Assembly (NCBI GenBank): GCA_030673955.1
Contig: DAOVBF010000018.1
Span: 1 to 10,121 of the forward strand
Direction of reading: 5' to 3'
Length of the DNA stretch: 10,121 bases
Source: Deltaproteobacteria bacterium
Lineage (GTDB): Bacteria > Myxococcota_A > UBA9160 > SZUA-336
The notes below the pieces were generated by a model. It worked only from the letters and a program-made list of their open reading frames with translations. It made no database searches and was not told the origin of the DNA. Of the stretch, positions 1 to 7,170 are shown piece after piece (within the stretch, counting starts at the first letter, position 1; each line of letters begins with the position of its first letter). Position numbers and translations under genes: made by a program.

Positions 1-29
1 GGCGTCCGATCCGGAAATCCGCGCGGGTG

Positions 30-434
30 TTACGCGGGCTCGAGCCCGTCCCCCGAATCTTTCAGACGGCGGTAGTAGCAGTTCGGGCGGGTTCGGCCAT
101 CGGGTGTCCTCGTGTGACAGACACCGCTTCGCGGGCGCACACGATAAAGCAGCGAGTTCTGCTCGCAGTTCACCCGAATCTCGACGAGATCGAGGATGTC
201 GCCCGAGGTATCCCCCTTGCGCCAGAGCTCGTTGCGCGAGGTCGACCAGAGCACCGCGCGGCGCGTCTGCAGCGTCTCGTGCAGCGCCTCCCGGTTGGCA
301 TAGCCCACGAAAAGTACGTCTCCCGAATCCGCGTTCTGGAGCACGACCGGAAGGACGTCCTGGTCCGTGGCGGCGACCTTACGCAGCTTGGAGAAGTCGA
401 GCGCGAGCTCGCTACCGTCTTCGAGCCGGTTCAT
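30..434 (-). CDS. hisI: Phosphoribosyl-AMP cyclohydrolase (HisI), variant metal-binding motif
   Basis: This 134-residue protein should open the adenine ring of phosphoribosyl-AMP, an early cytoplasmic step of histidine biosynthesis. Seen directly: the family block WSTSRNELW (residues 63-71), KGDTSG (73-78), and three cysteines at 90, 106 and 119 placed like the zinc ligands of HisI. It is a stand-alone HisI with no HisE (pyrophosphohydrolase) domain. Two features are odd. The usual Asp-rich motif DCDxD, which binds magnesium in characterised enzymes, reads NCEQN (89-93). The last two cysteines are 13 residues apart instead of about 7 (CHTR...NCYYRR). The rest of the fold signature is intact, so I read it as a divergent subfamily rather than a decayed gene. 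ATG start at 434 with no clear Shine-Dalgarno. It is divergent from the cytochrome gene, and no other his gene is in the window. Confidence 0.92.
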   Translation of the reverse strand: MNRLEDGSELALDFSKLRKVAATDQDVLPVVLQNADSGDVLFVGYANREALHETLQTRRAVLWSTSRNELWRKGDTSGDILDLVEIRVNCEQNSLLYRVRPRSGVCHTRTPDGRTRPNCYYRRLKDSGDGLEPA

Positions 435-519
435 GCCGGCAGCTTAGAGGCTCGAAGGGTCTTTACCAACCCCGGACCCGGGCGGGACTAGCGCGAGCGG
501 CTGCTTTTCTGGTAGGCGT

Positions 520-537
520 GGACCGGGCCGGCGGTCC
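520..537. repeat. Perfect 6-bp inverted repeat in the hisI/cytochrome divergent gap
   Basis: GGACCG (520-525) and CGGTCC (532-537) are exact reverse complements around a 6-base GGCCGG spacer. It lies about 45 bases before the cytochrome start, in the 148-base gap between two divergent genes. It could be a leader hairpin or a regulator site. In DNA this GC-rich a 6-bp dyad can also arise by chance. No convincing -35/-10 pair was found in this gap. Confidence 0.3.
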
Positions 538-569
538 TGCGAGGGGGATGGGCTGGCAACGCGGGAGAT

Positions 570-575
570 AAGGAG
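570..575 (+). promoter_or_regulatory. Shine-Dalgarno AAGGAG fixing a TTG start
   Basis: AAGGAG ends 7 bases before the TTG at 583. This is the strongest ribosome binding site in the window and is the reason for accepting TTG as the cytochrome start. The residues that follow (MRRAWILALGLL) form a signal-peptide n-region and hydrophobic core, which agrees with this start. Confidence 0.75.
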
Positions 576-582
576 CGAAGTC

Positions 583-921
583 TTGCGGCGAGCGTGGATC
601 CTGGCCCTCGGGCTCTTGGCGGCGGCGGCGTGTGGGGAGAGGAAGGAGCTGAGCCTCGCAGAGCAGGGGAGTCGGATCTATGCTGCCAACTGCACGATCT
701 GCCATAACCCGGAGCCGGGGTGCGACGGCGTGGACGGTCCGGCGTTGGCGGGAAGCCCTCACGAGCTCATCGAGGCACGGGTGATGCGGGCAGAGTATCC
801 CCCGGGCTACACCCCGAAGCGGCCCACGCGGCGGATGCGTCCGCTGCCCTATCTGAAGCCCCACATCGAGGCCCTGGCGGCGTACCTCGGGGGGCTGGAA
901 GCCGAAGCGCACTCGCAGTGA
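583..921 (+). CDS. Small monoheme c-type cytochrome, exported, possible lipoprotein
   Basis: A 112-residue electron carrier expected in the periplasm or anchored to a membrane. The N-terminus is a signal sequence: two arginines, then a hydrophobic stretch (residues 5-16). Cys17 could be a lipidation site, although Ala rather than Leu at -3 makes the lipobox imperfect. The single heme motif is CTICH (37-41). Met85 in MRPLPYL, followed by an amphipathic last helix ending AAYL, fits the distal ligand and C-terminal helix of class I cytochromes c. Met68 is a weaker alternative ligand. An additional Cys47 lies just after the heme motif. The TTG start is supported by AAGGAG 7 bases upstream. The gene ends 7 bases from the stop of the convergent PuuD-like membrane gene. 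That family carries a fused cytochrome c domain in characterised members, so this protein may be its partner (inference). Confidence 0.85.
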   Translation: MRRAWILALGLLAAAACGERKELSLAEQGSRIYAANCTICHNPEPGCDGVDGPALAGSPHELIEARVMRAEYPPGYTPKRPTRRMRPLPYLKPHIEALAAYLGGLEAEAHSQ

Positions 922-928
922 TCAGCGG

Positions 929-1633
929 CTAGAGCAGGATCGATGCGAAAAGGAAGAGAAGCAGCGTCAGCACCAGTCCGGCGTGAATCGTCCCCGACAC
1001 CGTACTCAGGGGCTTCTGCGTGGCCAGTCCCGGACCGATCAGGGCGTTGATCTCGACCAGCGCGATCGCGATCAAGGCTAGCAGCCAATACAGCCCGAAG
1101 CTCGGCTCCATGGATTTCAATTCAGGGAAATGTCTGGCTGAGCCCATGAAGAAGAGCATGGGAATCGAGAAAACGGTGTTGGTGCGCGATGCCAACCCCG
1201 CACGCTGGCCGCGTGCGGCAGCGTCGGAAATGGCCTCGCCGCCCGCCGCCACCTGCTCGGCCGAGGCAATCACGATCTTCTGAGCAGGCCAAATCACGAA
1301 CCACACGTTGGCCCACATGAGGGTGCCCATGGCGCCACCGGTCAGGATTAGTGTCAGGTAGTGCTCCTGACCCGAGATGCCGAACTGATGCCCCTTGGTC
1401 AGGACGATGATCCAGCCCGTGAGGAAGGTGAGCATCGCCCCCCAGCGGAACCACCAAAGCGCATTCGGGACCAACCCGCGCACCATCCCGCTGCGCACCG
1501 CGGGGTCTGCGGTTGCGAAGAATGGAGTCTGGATGAAATTGAAGTAGTAGAGAATGCCGACCCAGGTGATTCCGGCCAGGAAGTGGAGCCACCTCAGAAG
1601 GAACAGGAACCCATCCATCGTCGATAGCTCCAT
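929..1633 (-). CDS. PuuD-type urate oxidase N-terminal membrane domain protein (no fused cytochrome)
   Basis: A 234-residue polytopic inner-membrane protein. I count about six hydrophobic segments (roughly 10-30, 58-79, 93-116, 153-166, 180-199, 215-233). The block WLHFLAGITWVGILYYFNF near the N-terminus is typical of the membrane domain of PuuD, a membrane-bound urate hydroxylase (the 'urate oxidase N-terminal' family). Histidines at 17, 82, 91, 168 and 217 lie in or near membrane segments. Full-length PuuD adds a C-terminal cytochrome c domain. This protein stops after the last membrane helix, and a separate cytochrome gene lies tail to tail with it. I chose ATG at 1633 (MELSTM) over an in-frame start 75 bases upstream because GGGGAGGG sits 5 bases before it and the extra residues look non-conserved. 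No other purine-catabolism gene is visible, so urate as substrate is unproven. Confidence 0.82.
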   Translation of the reverse strand: MELSTMDGFLFLLRWLHFLAGITWVGILYYFNFIQTPFFATADPAVRSGMVRGLVPNALWWFRWGAMLTFLTGWIIVLTKGHQFGISGQEHYLTLILTGGAMGTLMWANVWFVIWPAQKIVIASAEQVAAGGEAISDAAARGQRAGLASRTNTVFSIPMLFFMGSARHFPELKSMEPSFGLYWLLALIAIALVEINALIGPGLATQKPLSTVSGTIHAGLVLTLLLFLFASILL

Positions 1634-1638
1634 TGGAA

Positions 1639-1646
1639 CCCTCCCC
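1639..1646 (-). promoter_or_regulatory. Shine-Dalgarno of the PuuD-like gene
   Basis: Read on the minus strand this is GGGGAGGG, 5 bases before the ATG at 1633. It decides the start of the membrane protein against the longer in-frame alternative at 1708. Confidence 0.6.
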
Positions 1647-1703
1647 TTGCTTCCGAACACGCGTTGCCCGCTCTGAACGGCATCCCGCCTGCGCGAGCGG
1701 GCT

Positions 1704-1771
1704 CCCACGTGTATTCGACTGCAGCGCCGTCTCTCTTGTCAATGAGTAGGCTCGTGTACATTGCACGTGGG
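1704..1771. repeat. Inverted pair of CCCACGTGYA sites flanking the candidate promoter
   Basis: CCCACGTGTA lies on the plus strand at 1704-1713 and CCCACGTGCA on the minus strand at 1771-1762, matching at 9 of 10 bases. Each contains the palindrome CACGTG. They bracket the candidate -35/-10 elements, with the left copy at the -10/start-site edge and the right copy about 20 bases upstream of the -35. They lie in the 286-base gap between the PuuD-like and trehalose genes (1634-1919), which otherwise holds no gene that I can support. Confidence 0.4.
1713..1742 (-). promoter_or_regulatory. Candidate sigma70-type promoter for the PuuD-like gene
   Basis: On the minus strand a perfect -35 box TTGACA (1742-1737) is followed after 18 bases by TCGAAT (1718-1713), a 4/6 match to the -10 consensus. 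Transcription would start near 1706, giving a leader of about 70 bases. A perfect TTGACA is rare by chance in DNA this GC-rich, but the -10 is weak. Confidence 0.4.
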
Positions 1772-1919
1772 GCAGGATAGCCACGGATCACCAGGCGCCT
1801 TGACGCCCATGCGTCTTGGCGGGTTCCGCGTCTGAATGCATGCGGCGTTATCTGGAGGAGGTCTGCGTGCCGCGCATCCAGGACCTCCAGCGAATCCCGT
1901 TCCCCTTCGAGGGTTGGGA

Positions 1920-4118
1920 CTAACGCCCGCCCGCCCGCCGGCGTGCCAGCCACCTGAGCAGGGCGTGTACTGCGTCTACATTGGGGAGCTGGCGTGAGGC
2001 GCGGGTGAGAACGTCGACATTTGCAATGCGGAAGGTGATTCCCAGACCGCTCAGCACGTGAAACGCGTCTTCATCGGTTTCATCGTCGCCCACATAGATG
2101 GTTCGCACATGCTCCGACCAGTTGGGTCCGTAGGTCGCGCGTAGGACGTGCAATACGGCGTGTCCCTTATCCCAACCCACCGGCGGGCAAGCCTCTACGG
2201 CGCAGTGCGCGTCGCGCGCCTGGAAGCCGGCTTTCTGTATGAGCGTGCGCGCCTCGCGAGCCAGACTTTCGTACTGCGTCTCGTCCGCTTCCCGGTAGTG
2301 GAAGGTGAGGGATCCGCGTTTCTCTTCCACCCACGAGCCGGGAATGCAGATCGTCTCCAGCACCGTGGTCAGGTCGCGCAAGCGCTCCCGGTAGTGCTCA
2401 AGGTCCGGGTGTCGGAAGGGTTCGAGCTTCGGCCCCTCGAACTCGAGACCGTGGTTGCCGACGTGCGCGAGATCGGAGATGCCCACGATCTTGGTGATGT
2501 CAGCCAGCGAGCGGCCGCTCACGATGGTTACGTCGGTGTCCCTGCGCTCGGCACAGGCCACGAGCGCCTGCCGCATCTCTGTGCTGAGCGTCGCCTCGCT
2601 GGGGTGACGGCGCAAGGGCGTGACCGTTCCGTCGTAATCGAGGAAGAGGGCCAGGCGACGGCCCGTCAGGAAACGCCCCAGCCAGGTCTCGAAGTCGGCA
2701 TCGGTGGCGGGTTGGAGCTTGGGCCGCGTCTCACGCGCTGCCTCGAGAAACCCCCGGAGCCAGAAGTTCAGGTCGTAGCGCCGCTCGCGTCCCCGCAGGG
2801 CGACCATGCGAGAGCGTCGCTCCGGCTCCTGCATGGTCAACGCCCGATGCAGAGCGTCTGCCGTGCCGTCCAGACTATAGGGGTTGACCAGGAGGGCTTC
2901 GCGCATGCTCTCCGCAGCGCCGGCCAGGCGCGACAGAATCAGCACACCGGGGTCGTCCACCTGGCACGCCGCAAACTCTTTCGCGACCAGATTCATGCCG
3001 TCGCGAAGGGGCGTGACCAGGGCGACCTGCGCGTCGCGGTAGAGCGCGGCGAGTTGTTCAGGAGGCACGGACCGGTAGAGGTACCGGATCGGAGACCACG
3101 TGGCTGTGGCGAAGCGCCCATTGACCCTTCCCACGAGCTCGTCGATCTCGCGCTTGAGCTCCTGATAGGCGGCGACCTGGCCGCGGCTCGGCACCGCGAG
3201 CTGTAGCAGGACAACCTTTTCGCGATGCTCGGGATGTAGCTCGAGCAGGCGCTCGAGAGCGCGTATCCGCTCGGGGATGCCCTTGGTGTAATCGAGCCGG
3301 TCCACCCCCAGGATGATCTTTTGATCGCGCATGCCGGGTTGGGGCCCGGCGTGCCGAGCCCGGGAGTCGTAGAGCTCGAAGTCGATGCCCAGCGGGAACG
3401 CCCCCACTTGAACGGTGCGCTCGCCGTGCTCCACCAGACCGGAGGCTGAATCGACGCGCGCCGCCAGGATGTGCTCGACGCAAGTCAGGAAATTGCTCGC
3501 GTAGGCGCTCACGTGGAAACCAATCAGGTCTGCGGCGAGCAGTCCGCGCAAGATCTGGCGGGCCCACGGCAGCAGCCGGAAGACGTCGTAGGGCGGAAAC
3601 GGAATGTGCAGGAAGAACGCGATGCGCGCCTGCGGGGCGAGGCGGCGCAGGTGGAGCGGCGTCCGGGTGAGCTGGTAATCGTGCACCCAAATCAGGCCGG
3701 TCTCCTCGCTTTCCTCAGCGGTGATCTCCGCGAAGCGCGCATTCACCTCTTCGTAGGTCTCCCAGTCGCGTCGATCGAAGCGGGTGCGCTCGGGGAAGCA
3801 GTGAAAGAGGGGCCAGAGGGTGCGGTTCGAGAAGCCGTGGTAGTAGCGGTTCACCTCGGTGTCGGTGAGCTCCACCCCGCGCATCTGGTAGGGATCGCCG
3901 GATTCGGAGAGACTCTCCCCCGGACGCAGCTTCATGCCGGGCCAGCCGACCCAGGTTCCGCCCTGCTTGCTGAGCACCGGCTCGAGTGCGCTGACCAGAC
4001 CCCCCGTGGACCGCCGCCGCTCCAGCCCCGAGGTGCCCCGCTGCAGGGTGACCGGCAGCCGGTTGCTCACCACCAGGATCGGCTGCTCCCCTCTGTTGCG
4101 CTTCGAATTCGGGCTCAC
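1920..4118 (-). CDS. otsAB: Bifunctional trehalose-6-phosphate synthase/phosphatase (OtsA-OtsB fusion)
   Basis: A 732-residue cytoplasmic enzyme expected to make trehalose from UDP-glucose (or another NDP-glucose) and glucose-6-phosphate, and then dephosphorylate it. Residues 12-475 are a GT20 synthase: SNRLP with Arg20, the GG loop at 39-40, YYHGFSN and Trp102, VHDYQL with Asp147, HIPFP with His171, and RLDYTKG with Arg274 and Lys279. All correspond to the E. coli OtsA substrate residues, so the synthase half looks active. From about 485 a HAD phosphatase follows: LDYDGT with nucleophile Asp494 and Asp496, [20 protein letters not shown] and the acidic motif [13 protein letters not shown] start at 4118; only a loose purine-rich stretch precedes it. 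The C-terminus is Arg-rich. Most proteobacteria encode OtsA and OtsB separately, so the fusion is notable. Likely role: osmotic, desiccation or thermal protection. Confidence 0.95.
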   Translation of the reverse strand: MSPNSKRNRGEQPILVVSNRLPVTLQRGTSGLERRRSTGGLVSALEPVLSKQGGTWVGWPGMKLRPGESLSESGDPYQMRGVELTDTEVNRYYHGFSNRTLWPLFHCFPERTRFDRRDWETYEEVNARFAEITAEESEETGLIWVHDYQLTRTPLHLRRLAPQARIAFFLHIPFPPYDVFRLLPWARQILRGLLAADLIGFHVSAYASNFLTCVEHILAARVDSASGLVEHGERTVQVGAFPLGIDFELYDSRARHAGPQPGMRDQKIILGVDRLDYTKGIPERIRALERLLELHPEHREKVVLLQLAVPSRGQVAAYQELKREIDELVGRVNGRFATATWSPIRYLYRSVPPEQLAALYRDAQVALVTPLRDGMNLVAKEFAACQVDDPGVLILSRLAGAAESMREALLVNPYSLDGTADALHRALTMQEPERRSRMVALRGRERRYDLNFWLRGFLEAARETRPKLQPATDADFETWLGRFLTGRRLALFLDYDGTVTPLRRHPSEATLSTEMRQALVACAERRDTDVTIVSGRSLADITKIVGISDLAHVGNHGLEFEGPKLEPFRHPDLEHYRERLRDLTTVLETICIPGSWVEEKRGSLTFHYREADETQYESLAREARTLIQKAGFQARDAHCAVEACPPVGWDKGHAVLHVLRATYGPNWSEHVRTIYVGDDETDEDAFHVLSGLGITFRIANVDVLTRASRQLPNVDAVHALLRWLARRRAGGR

Positions 4119-4398
4119 GACCTACCCCCACTATACGCCAAGGCGGCGCAGCTGACCGCGCGGCGGGGCTGGGCCCGTCTCAATCGCCCGCATACAGCTC
4201 CGTTACGGCGGGATGAGGGGTGGCCCACACGCAGATTACGTGGCCAAGACCCTCCAGACACGGCGCTTCCAGCGATATCACGGCCCAACGGGCCGGGTCC
4301 GGGATCCATACTTAATCACGTTGCGGCCATCCTCGCGGGCCACCCGGGCGCGCCGGTGCTTCTGGAGACGAGCGCGGGGGCGCGTTTCCGCGCGCGAT
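4119..4398. other. 280-base gap with small hairpins, no gene supported
   Basis: This gap lies between the start of the trehalose gene and the end of the metallothionein-like gene. It holds a 6-bp stem CGGCCC/GGGCCG with a 3-base loop (4281-4295) and a 5-bp stem GCGCG/CGCGC with a 4-base loop (4380-4393). Neither is followed by a T-run on either strand, so I do not call terminators. It should contain the promoter of the trehalose gene. The only candidate element is TATAGT just before that start. Confidence 0.4.
4130..4135 (-). promoter_or_regulatory. -10-like TATAGT very close to the trehalose gene start
   Basis: Read on the minus strand this is TATAGT, 5/6 to the -10 consensus, ending 11 bases before the GTG start. 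If used, the mRNA leader would be only about 4-6 bases. No good -35 lies 16-18 bases upstream, so the call is weak. Confidence 0.25.
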
Positions 4399-4698
4399 CT
4401 AGCGGCCCCGGCGGGAATCCGCGAACGGGAACGCCCGGAGATGGCTCTTGTTTCCGGGCGGCGTCCGCAGACCATCGGGATGGCGAGAGGCGAACATGCG
4501 GCGGGTGGGAACGTAGGTATCAGAGCTCTTGGGGCGCGCGAGCTCGGGCTTGCACCCGCAGCTGCAGCGGTTGCTCCCCGCGCACGCGCCACAGCAGTAC
4601 CAGACGTCGTCCTTGAGACTCGCCACGTAGCCGAGCTCACACCCGCAGCGCTTGCAGGTTCCACTCACCGGGGCCGTGCGCTGGTTGGTGCTGGACAT
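4399..4698 (-). CDS. Small nine-cysteine protein, bacterial metallothionein-like
   Basis: A 99-residue protein with nine cysteines in 35 residues: C15, C18, C20, C35, C36, C39, C45, C47, C49. The pattern is CxxCxC, then a charged/aromatic stretch ending WYCCGACAG, then CxCxC. This resembles the SmtA/BmtA metallothionein layout (N-terminal Cys cluster, YCxxxC-A in the middle, C-terminal CxC). SmtA also has nine Cys but uses His ligands, and this Cys core has none. It probably binds zinc or a similar metal, as a storage protein or zinc ribbon (inference). A tail of about 50 residues follows (SDTYVPTRRMFASRHPDG...), whose function I do not recognise. The ATG at 4698 is 7 bases after the GH36 stop, suggesting co-transcription. 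In-frame starts at 4713 and 4734 would overlap GH36. The ribosome binding site is weak. Main doubt: it could be a chance frame, but nine patterned cysteines argue against that. Confidence 0.6.
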   Translation of the reverse strand: MSSTNQRTAPVSGTCKRCGCELGYVASLKDDVWYCCGACAGSNRCSCGCKPELARPKSSDTYVPTRRMFASRHPDGLRTPPGNKSHLRAFPFADSRRGR

Positions 4699-4705
4699 GG
4701 GCGCC

Positions 4706-7081
4706 CTATCCATCGGGTATCTTTTTCGATTCATCAAGTTCCGGGGCGGGAGCCCGGACGAGGAGCTCGAGTTCGTCCCGAAACGCCGCGCGCACGGGCA
4801 CGATTGCGTCGGGCCCTGGCGCCACCACGAGCCCGCCCTCCCGCGTCCCGGGCAGGCGCAGCTTCACTCTAACAGAGCCGTCCTCCTCCACACGGATCCA
4901 CGTGGTCTCCAGCGCGCCGCCCGAGACATGCAGGTTGGAGCCCACGACGCGGGCGCGCGAGCCGACCGGGGAGAGGCGCAGCAGCCGGCATCCGTGCGCC
5001 GGCACGCTTCCCAGGGGGAGCTCCCCCGCGCAGGTTCCCAGCCCCCGCTCGGCCCACACGTCGTAGAGGTGAGCTGGCCCATCGAAGCCGAGTTCCACGG
5101 TGTCGAGGTGGGGTGAGAAGGACCTCTCGCCTAGGTTGACGCAGAGCACCCACACACTTCCATCCGGGAACTGAACGCGCAGCCCAGCGGGAATCTGATC
5201 GCGTAGCTCGCCGAGTTCCGGGGTTCGCCCGACTGCGGGCAGGAGCCTCCGTAGCAGACGGCGCCGCGTCGGGCCCACGCTCTGCATGTCGTCCGAGACG
5301 ACCACCAGTCCTCCCGAGAGGGCGATTACACCGGCCAGGGTCTGAACCTCCCTCGGCTTGAGCCTGGTGTTGTGGTCGCGTAGCAGCACACAGTCGGGGT
5401 CGTTGAGCCAGAGCCTCTGATGCAGGGAGGCGCGCGCTAGCACGTTGCGGATACTGTTTGCCGCGGAGGGCGCTGCGCGAATCCCGTAGACGGCGTCCGC
5501 GAGGCGGGATCGCCAGCGCGGGGCGACGTCGGGTCCGATCCGCATGGCGTCGAAGAGACCGATCGACGGGCCCAGCGGTGCACCGCACCCCAGGAAAAAC
5601 GCGTCCTCGCCCGCTCCCCCCCGGATCGCCTCGATCCCGCGCCGGTACGCGGCGGCCGAGGGCGCCTGCGCGTCGTAGCGGCTCCCGCGGAAGGCCCCGG
5701 CATAGAGGAAGTCGAGCTTCAAGTAGTCGAAGCCGAAACTCCGCACTGTGCGCCCCAGCTCGGCGAGCCAGCCCTGCACCTCCGGATGCGTTGGGTCGAG
5801 GGCGAAGGCGACGTATCCCTTCCACGCGGGATTGAACAGGGCGACGCGAGGTCGTCCATCGCGACGCCGCAGCAGCCAGTCCGGATGACTCCGCGCGACG
5901 CGCGAGACGCGCGAGACGAGGAGAGGCGCGAGCCACAGCCCGGCGCGGAAGCCCGCTTCTCGGATCTCGCGGGCGAGCGGGGCGATGCCCTCGGGGAAGC
6001 CGCTTCCGGGCTCGAGCCAGTCCCCCACGCTTTGCTCGTAGCCGTCGTCGATCTGAATGGTCTCGATTCCGGAATCCAGCTCCGAGAGCGCGCGCACATT
6101 CCGCCTCACATCCTCGGCGCGCAGGCGCGTGTAGAACTCGTACCAGGAGCACCAGGCGGACCCAACTCGCGCCGGCACGGGTGCCCCCATCTCCGTGCCC
6201 GTGCGTTCGGCCCAGCTCGCGACTCCGTCTTGGTCGGGGTTGACCAGGCCGATCCAGAGTCGCTCCGCCTCCAGCGTGGAGTGCGGGGCCAGGGGCAGGG
6301 TCTCGGTGGCAACGTGCGCCCGCAGGACGTCCAGCCGCTCACGGCGGTGCTGAAGCGCGACGTGCGTCAGAAAGTTGCGGTGGCTGAGGAAGCCGAGTGT
6401 GAGGCCTGCCTGCCCCGGAGCACGCAGCGTGGTCATGAAGTCCGAGACGTGCAGGTCTCGTCGGGGAAGGGGTGTGAAGGGGCCGCAGTGTATGTGGCGC
6501 AGGAGCGGAATGCGGGGGTGACGACCCTTCGCACCCAGCGGCAGGAAACCCGCCGGGGACCACGACTGGTAGCCCATTTGGAAGAAGCGCAGCGCGTTGG
6601 CCGGGCCGGGGAGGAGCAGCGCTCCGCCCTCGGATCGGCTCCAGAAGAAGGGCTCGATCCCTGCTATGCGCAGAGCTTCATCGCCGCGGTTGTCCAGGCG
6701 CAGCCCCAGAGCCAAGCCGGGCCAGTCGCTTCCGACGTCGACGTCGAGCTCGAAATCCAGCGGGAGTCCGCTCCGGCAGCGCACGTGGATGCGTGTGGCC
6801 AATCCATAGCGGCTTCGGATCTCGCCGTAGCCGTCCAGCATCGCCCGCTCGGCGACCAGCGGACGCCCCTCCAGCCAGACGCGGGGAGCGAACCCCTCCA
6901 CGCGGGTCGCGTGGGTGTGTGCCTGCAAGCTCATCCGCAGGCTTGCGAGGTCGAGGACCAGCCGGAGCCATTCGTTCTCGAGCTCGATGGCTCCATCTCG
7001 CCTTCGGACCTGAACCGCCACCGCCCAAGCATAAGGCACCCCGGGGGGGTACGGCGCGAGCTGAGGCGCGTACGCAGTCAC
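4706..7081 (-). CDS. GH36 family alpha-galactosidase, cytoplasmic, TmGalA-like
   Basis: A 791-residue glycoside hydrolase expected to release alpha-1,6-galactose from melibiose or raffinose-type sugars by a retaining mechanism. N-terminal beta-sandwich (about 1-300) with GYQSWSPAG. A TIM barrel then starts at WCSWYEFY (310-317), with IQIDDGY (Asp345, Asp346) and GDW near 354. The nucleophile is Asp457 in YLKLDFLYAGA, and the acid/base is Asp518 in MRIGPDVAP. WLNDPDC near 560 completes the GH36 signature, and a C-terminal beta domain follows. The catalytic blocks closely resemble the Thermotoga maritima enzyme. No signal peptide, so it should act on imported oligosaccharide; no transporter gene is in view. 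GTG start at 7081 with poor ribosome binding. Later in-frame GTG codons before residue 25 are possible, and a G7 run near the N-terminus could hide a sequencing error. The metallothionein-like gene follows by 7 bases. Confidence 0.9.
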   Translation of the reverse strand: MTAYAPQLAPYPPGVPYAWAVAVQVRRRDGAIELENEWLRLVLDLASLRMSLQAHTHATRVEGFAPRVWLEGRPLVAERAMLDGYGEIRSRYGLATRIHVRCRSGLPLDFELDVDVGSDWPGLALGLRLDNRGDEALRIAGIEPFFWSRSEGGALLLPGPANALRFFQMGYQSWSPAGFLPLGAKGRHPRIPLLRHIHCGPFTPLPRRDLHVSDFMTTLRAPGQAGLTLGFLSHRNFLTHVALQHRRERLDVLRAHVATETLPLAPHSTLEAERLWIGLVNPDQDGVASWAERTGTEMGAPVPARVGSAWCSWYEFYTRLRAEDVRRNVRALSELDSGIETIQIDDGYEQSVGDWLEPGSGFPEGIAPLAREIREAGFRAGLWLAPLLVSRVSRVARSHPDWLLRRRDGRPRVALFNPAWKGYVAFALDPTHPEVQGWLAELGRTVRSFGFDYLKLDFLYAGAFRGSRYDAQAPSAAAYRRGIEAIRGGAGEDAFFLGCGAPLGPSIGLFDAMRIGPDVAPRWRSRLADAVYGIRAAPSAANSIRNVLARASLHQRLWLNDPDCVLLRDHNTRLKPREVQTLAGVIALSGGLVVVSDDMQSVGPTRRRLLRRLLPAVGRTPELGELRDQIPAGLRVQFPDGSVWVLCVNLGERSFSPHLDTVELGFDGPAHLYDVWAERGLGTCAGELPLGSVPAHGCRLLRLSPVGSRARVVGSNLHVSGGALETTWIRVEEDGSVRVKLRLPGTREGGLVVAPGPDAIVPVRAAFRDELELLVRAPAPELDESKKIPDG

Positions 7082-7095
7082 GCGCCGTGCCAGCA

Positions 7096-7128
7096 GGCCG
7101 GCTCTGCCGGCCGCTACCTGGCCAGTAG
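7096..7128. repeat. Two adjacent dyads in the GH36/pduO divergent gap
   Basis: GGCCGGC and GCCGGCC (7096-7102 and 7106-7112) form a perfect 7-bp inverted repeat with a TCT loop. Immediately beside it, CTAC and GTAG (7114-7117, 7125-7128) flank the palindrome TGGCCA with one extra C. Both lie in the 89-base gap between divergent starts, so they are candidate operator sites for one or both genes. Confidence 0.35.
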
Positions 7129-7157
7129 GGGCGTCTGCCGCCCGCTAGCTCGCTGGT

Positions 7158-7163
7158 TATACT
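7158..7163 (+). promoter_or_regulatory. -10 element TATACT positioned for a leaderless pduO transcript
   Basis: TATACT matches the -10 consensus at 5 of 6 bases and ends 7 bases before the ATG at 7171. Transcription would therefore start at or next to the start codon. No Shine-Dalgarno is visible, which fits leaderless translation. No good -35 is seen 16-18 bases upstream. Confidence 0.45.
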
Positions 7164-7170
7164 CGCCGAC

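Noticed and set aside
35..48. Perfect 14-bp palindrome CGGGCTCGAGCCCG
   Set aside because: It lies in the last codons of hisI and is built of common GC-rich codons. With no T-run or context it is most likely chance.
1924..1939. Four tandem CGCC units
   Set aside because: They lie in the Arg/Gly-rich codons at the very end of otsAB and are short enough to be compositional.
1594..1953. 119-codon minus-strand frame spanning the gap before the PuuD-like gene
   Set aside because: It overlaps the 3' end of otsAB and the 5' end of the PuuD-like gene in another frame, shows no conserved pattern, and contains the candidate promoter.
4281..4393. Small hairpins at 4281-4295 and 4380-4393 as intrinsic terminators
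   Set aside because: The stems are only 5-6 bp and neither is followed by a T-run on either strand. I found no convincing rho-independent terminator anywhere in the window.
2148..4616. Long plus-strand open frames opposite the trehalose gene (2148-3206 and 3471-4616)
   Set aside because: They are antisense to well-conserved OtsA/OtsB coding sequence, have no domain signature, and are explained by high GC at third positions.
4213..4872. 219-codon plus-strand frame across the 280-base gap
   Set aside because: It is Arg/Ala-rich, low in complexity, antisense to both the Cys-rich gene and the GH36 tail, and has no motif.
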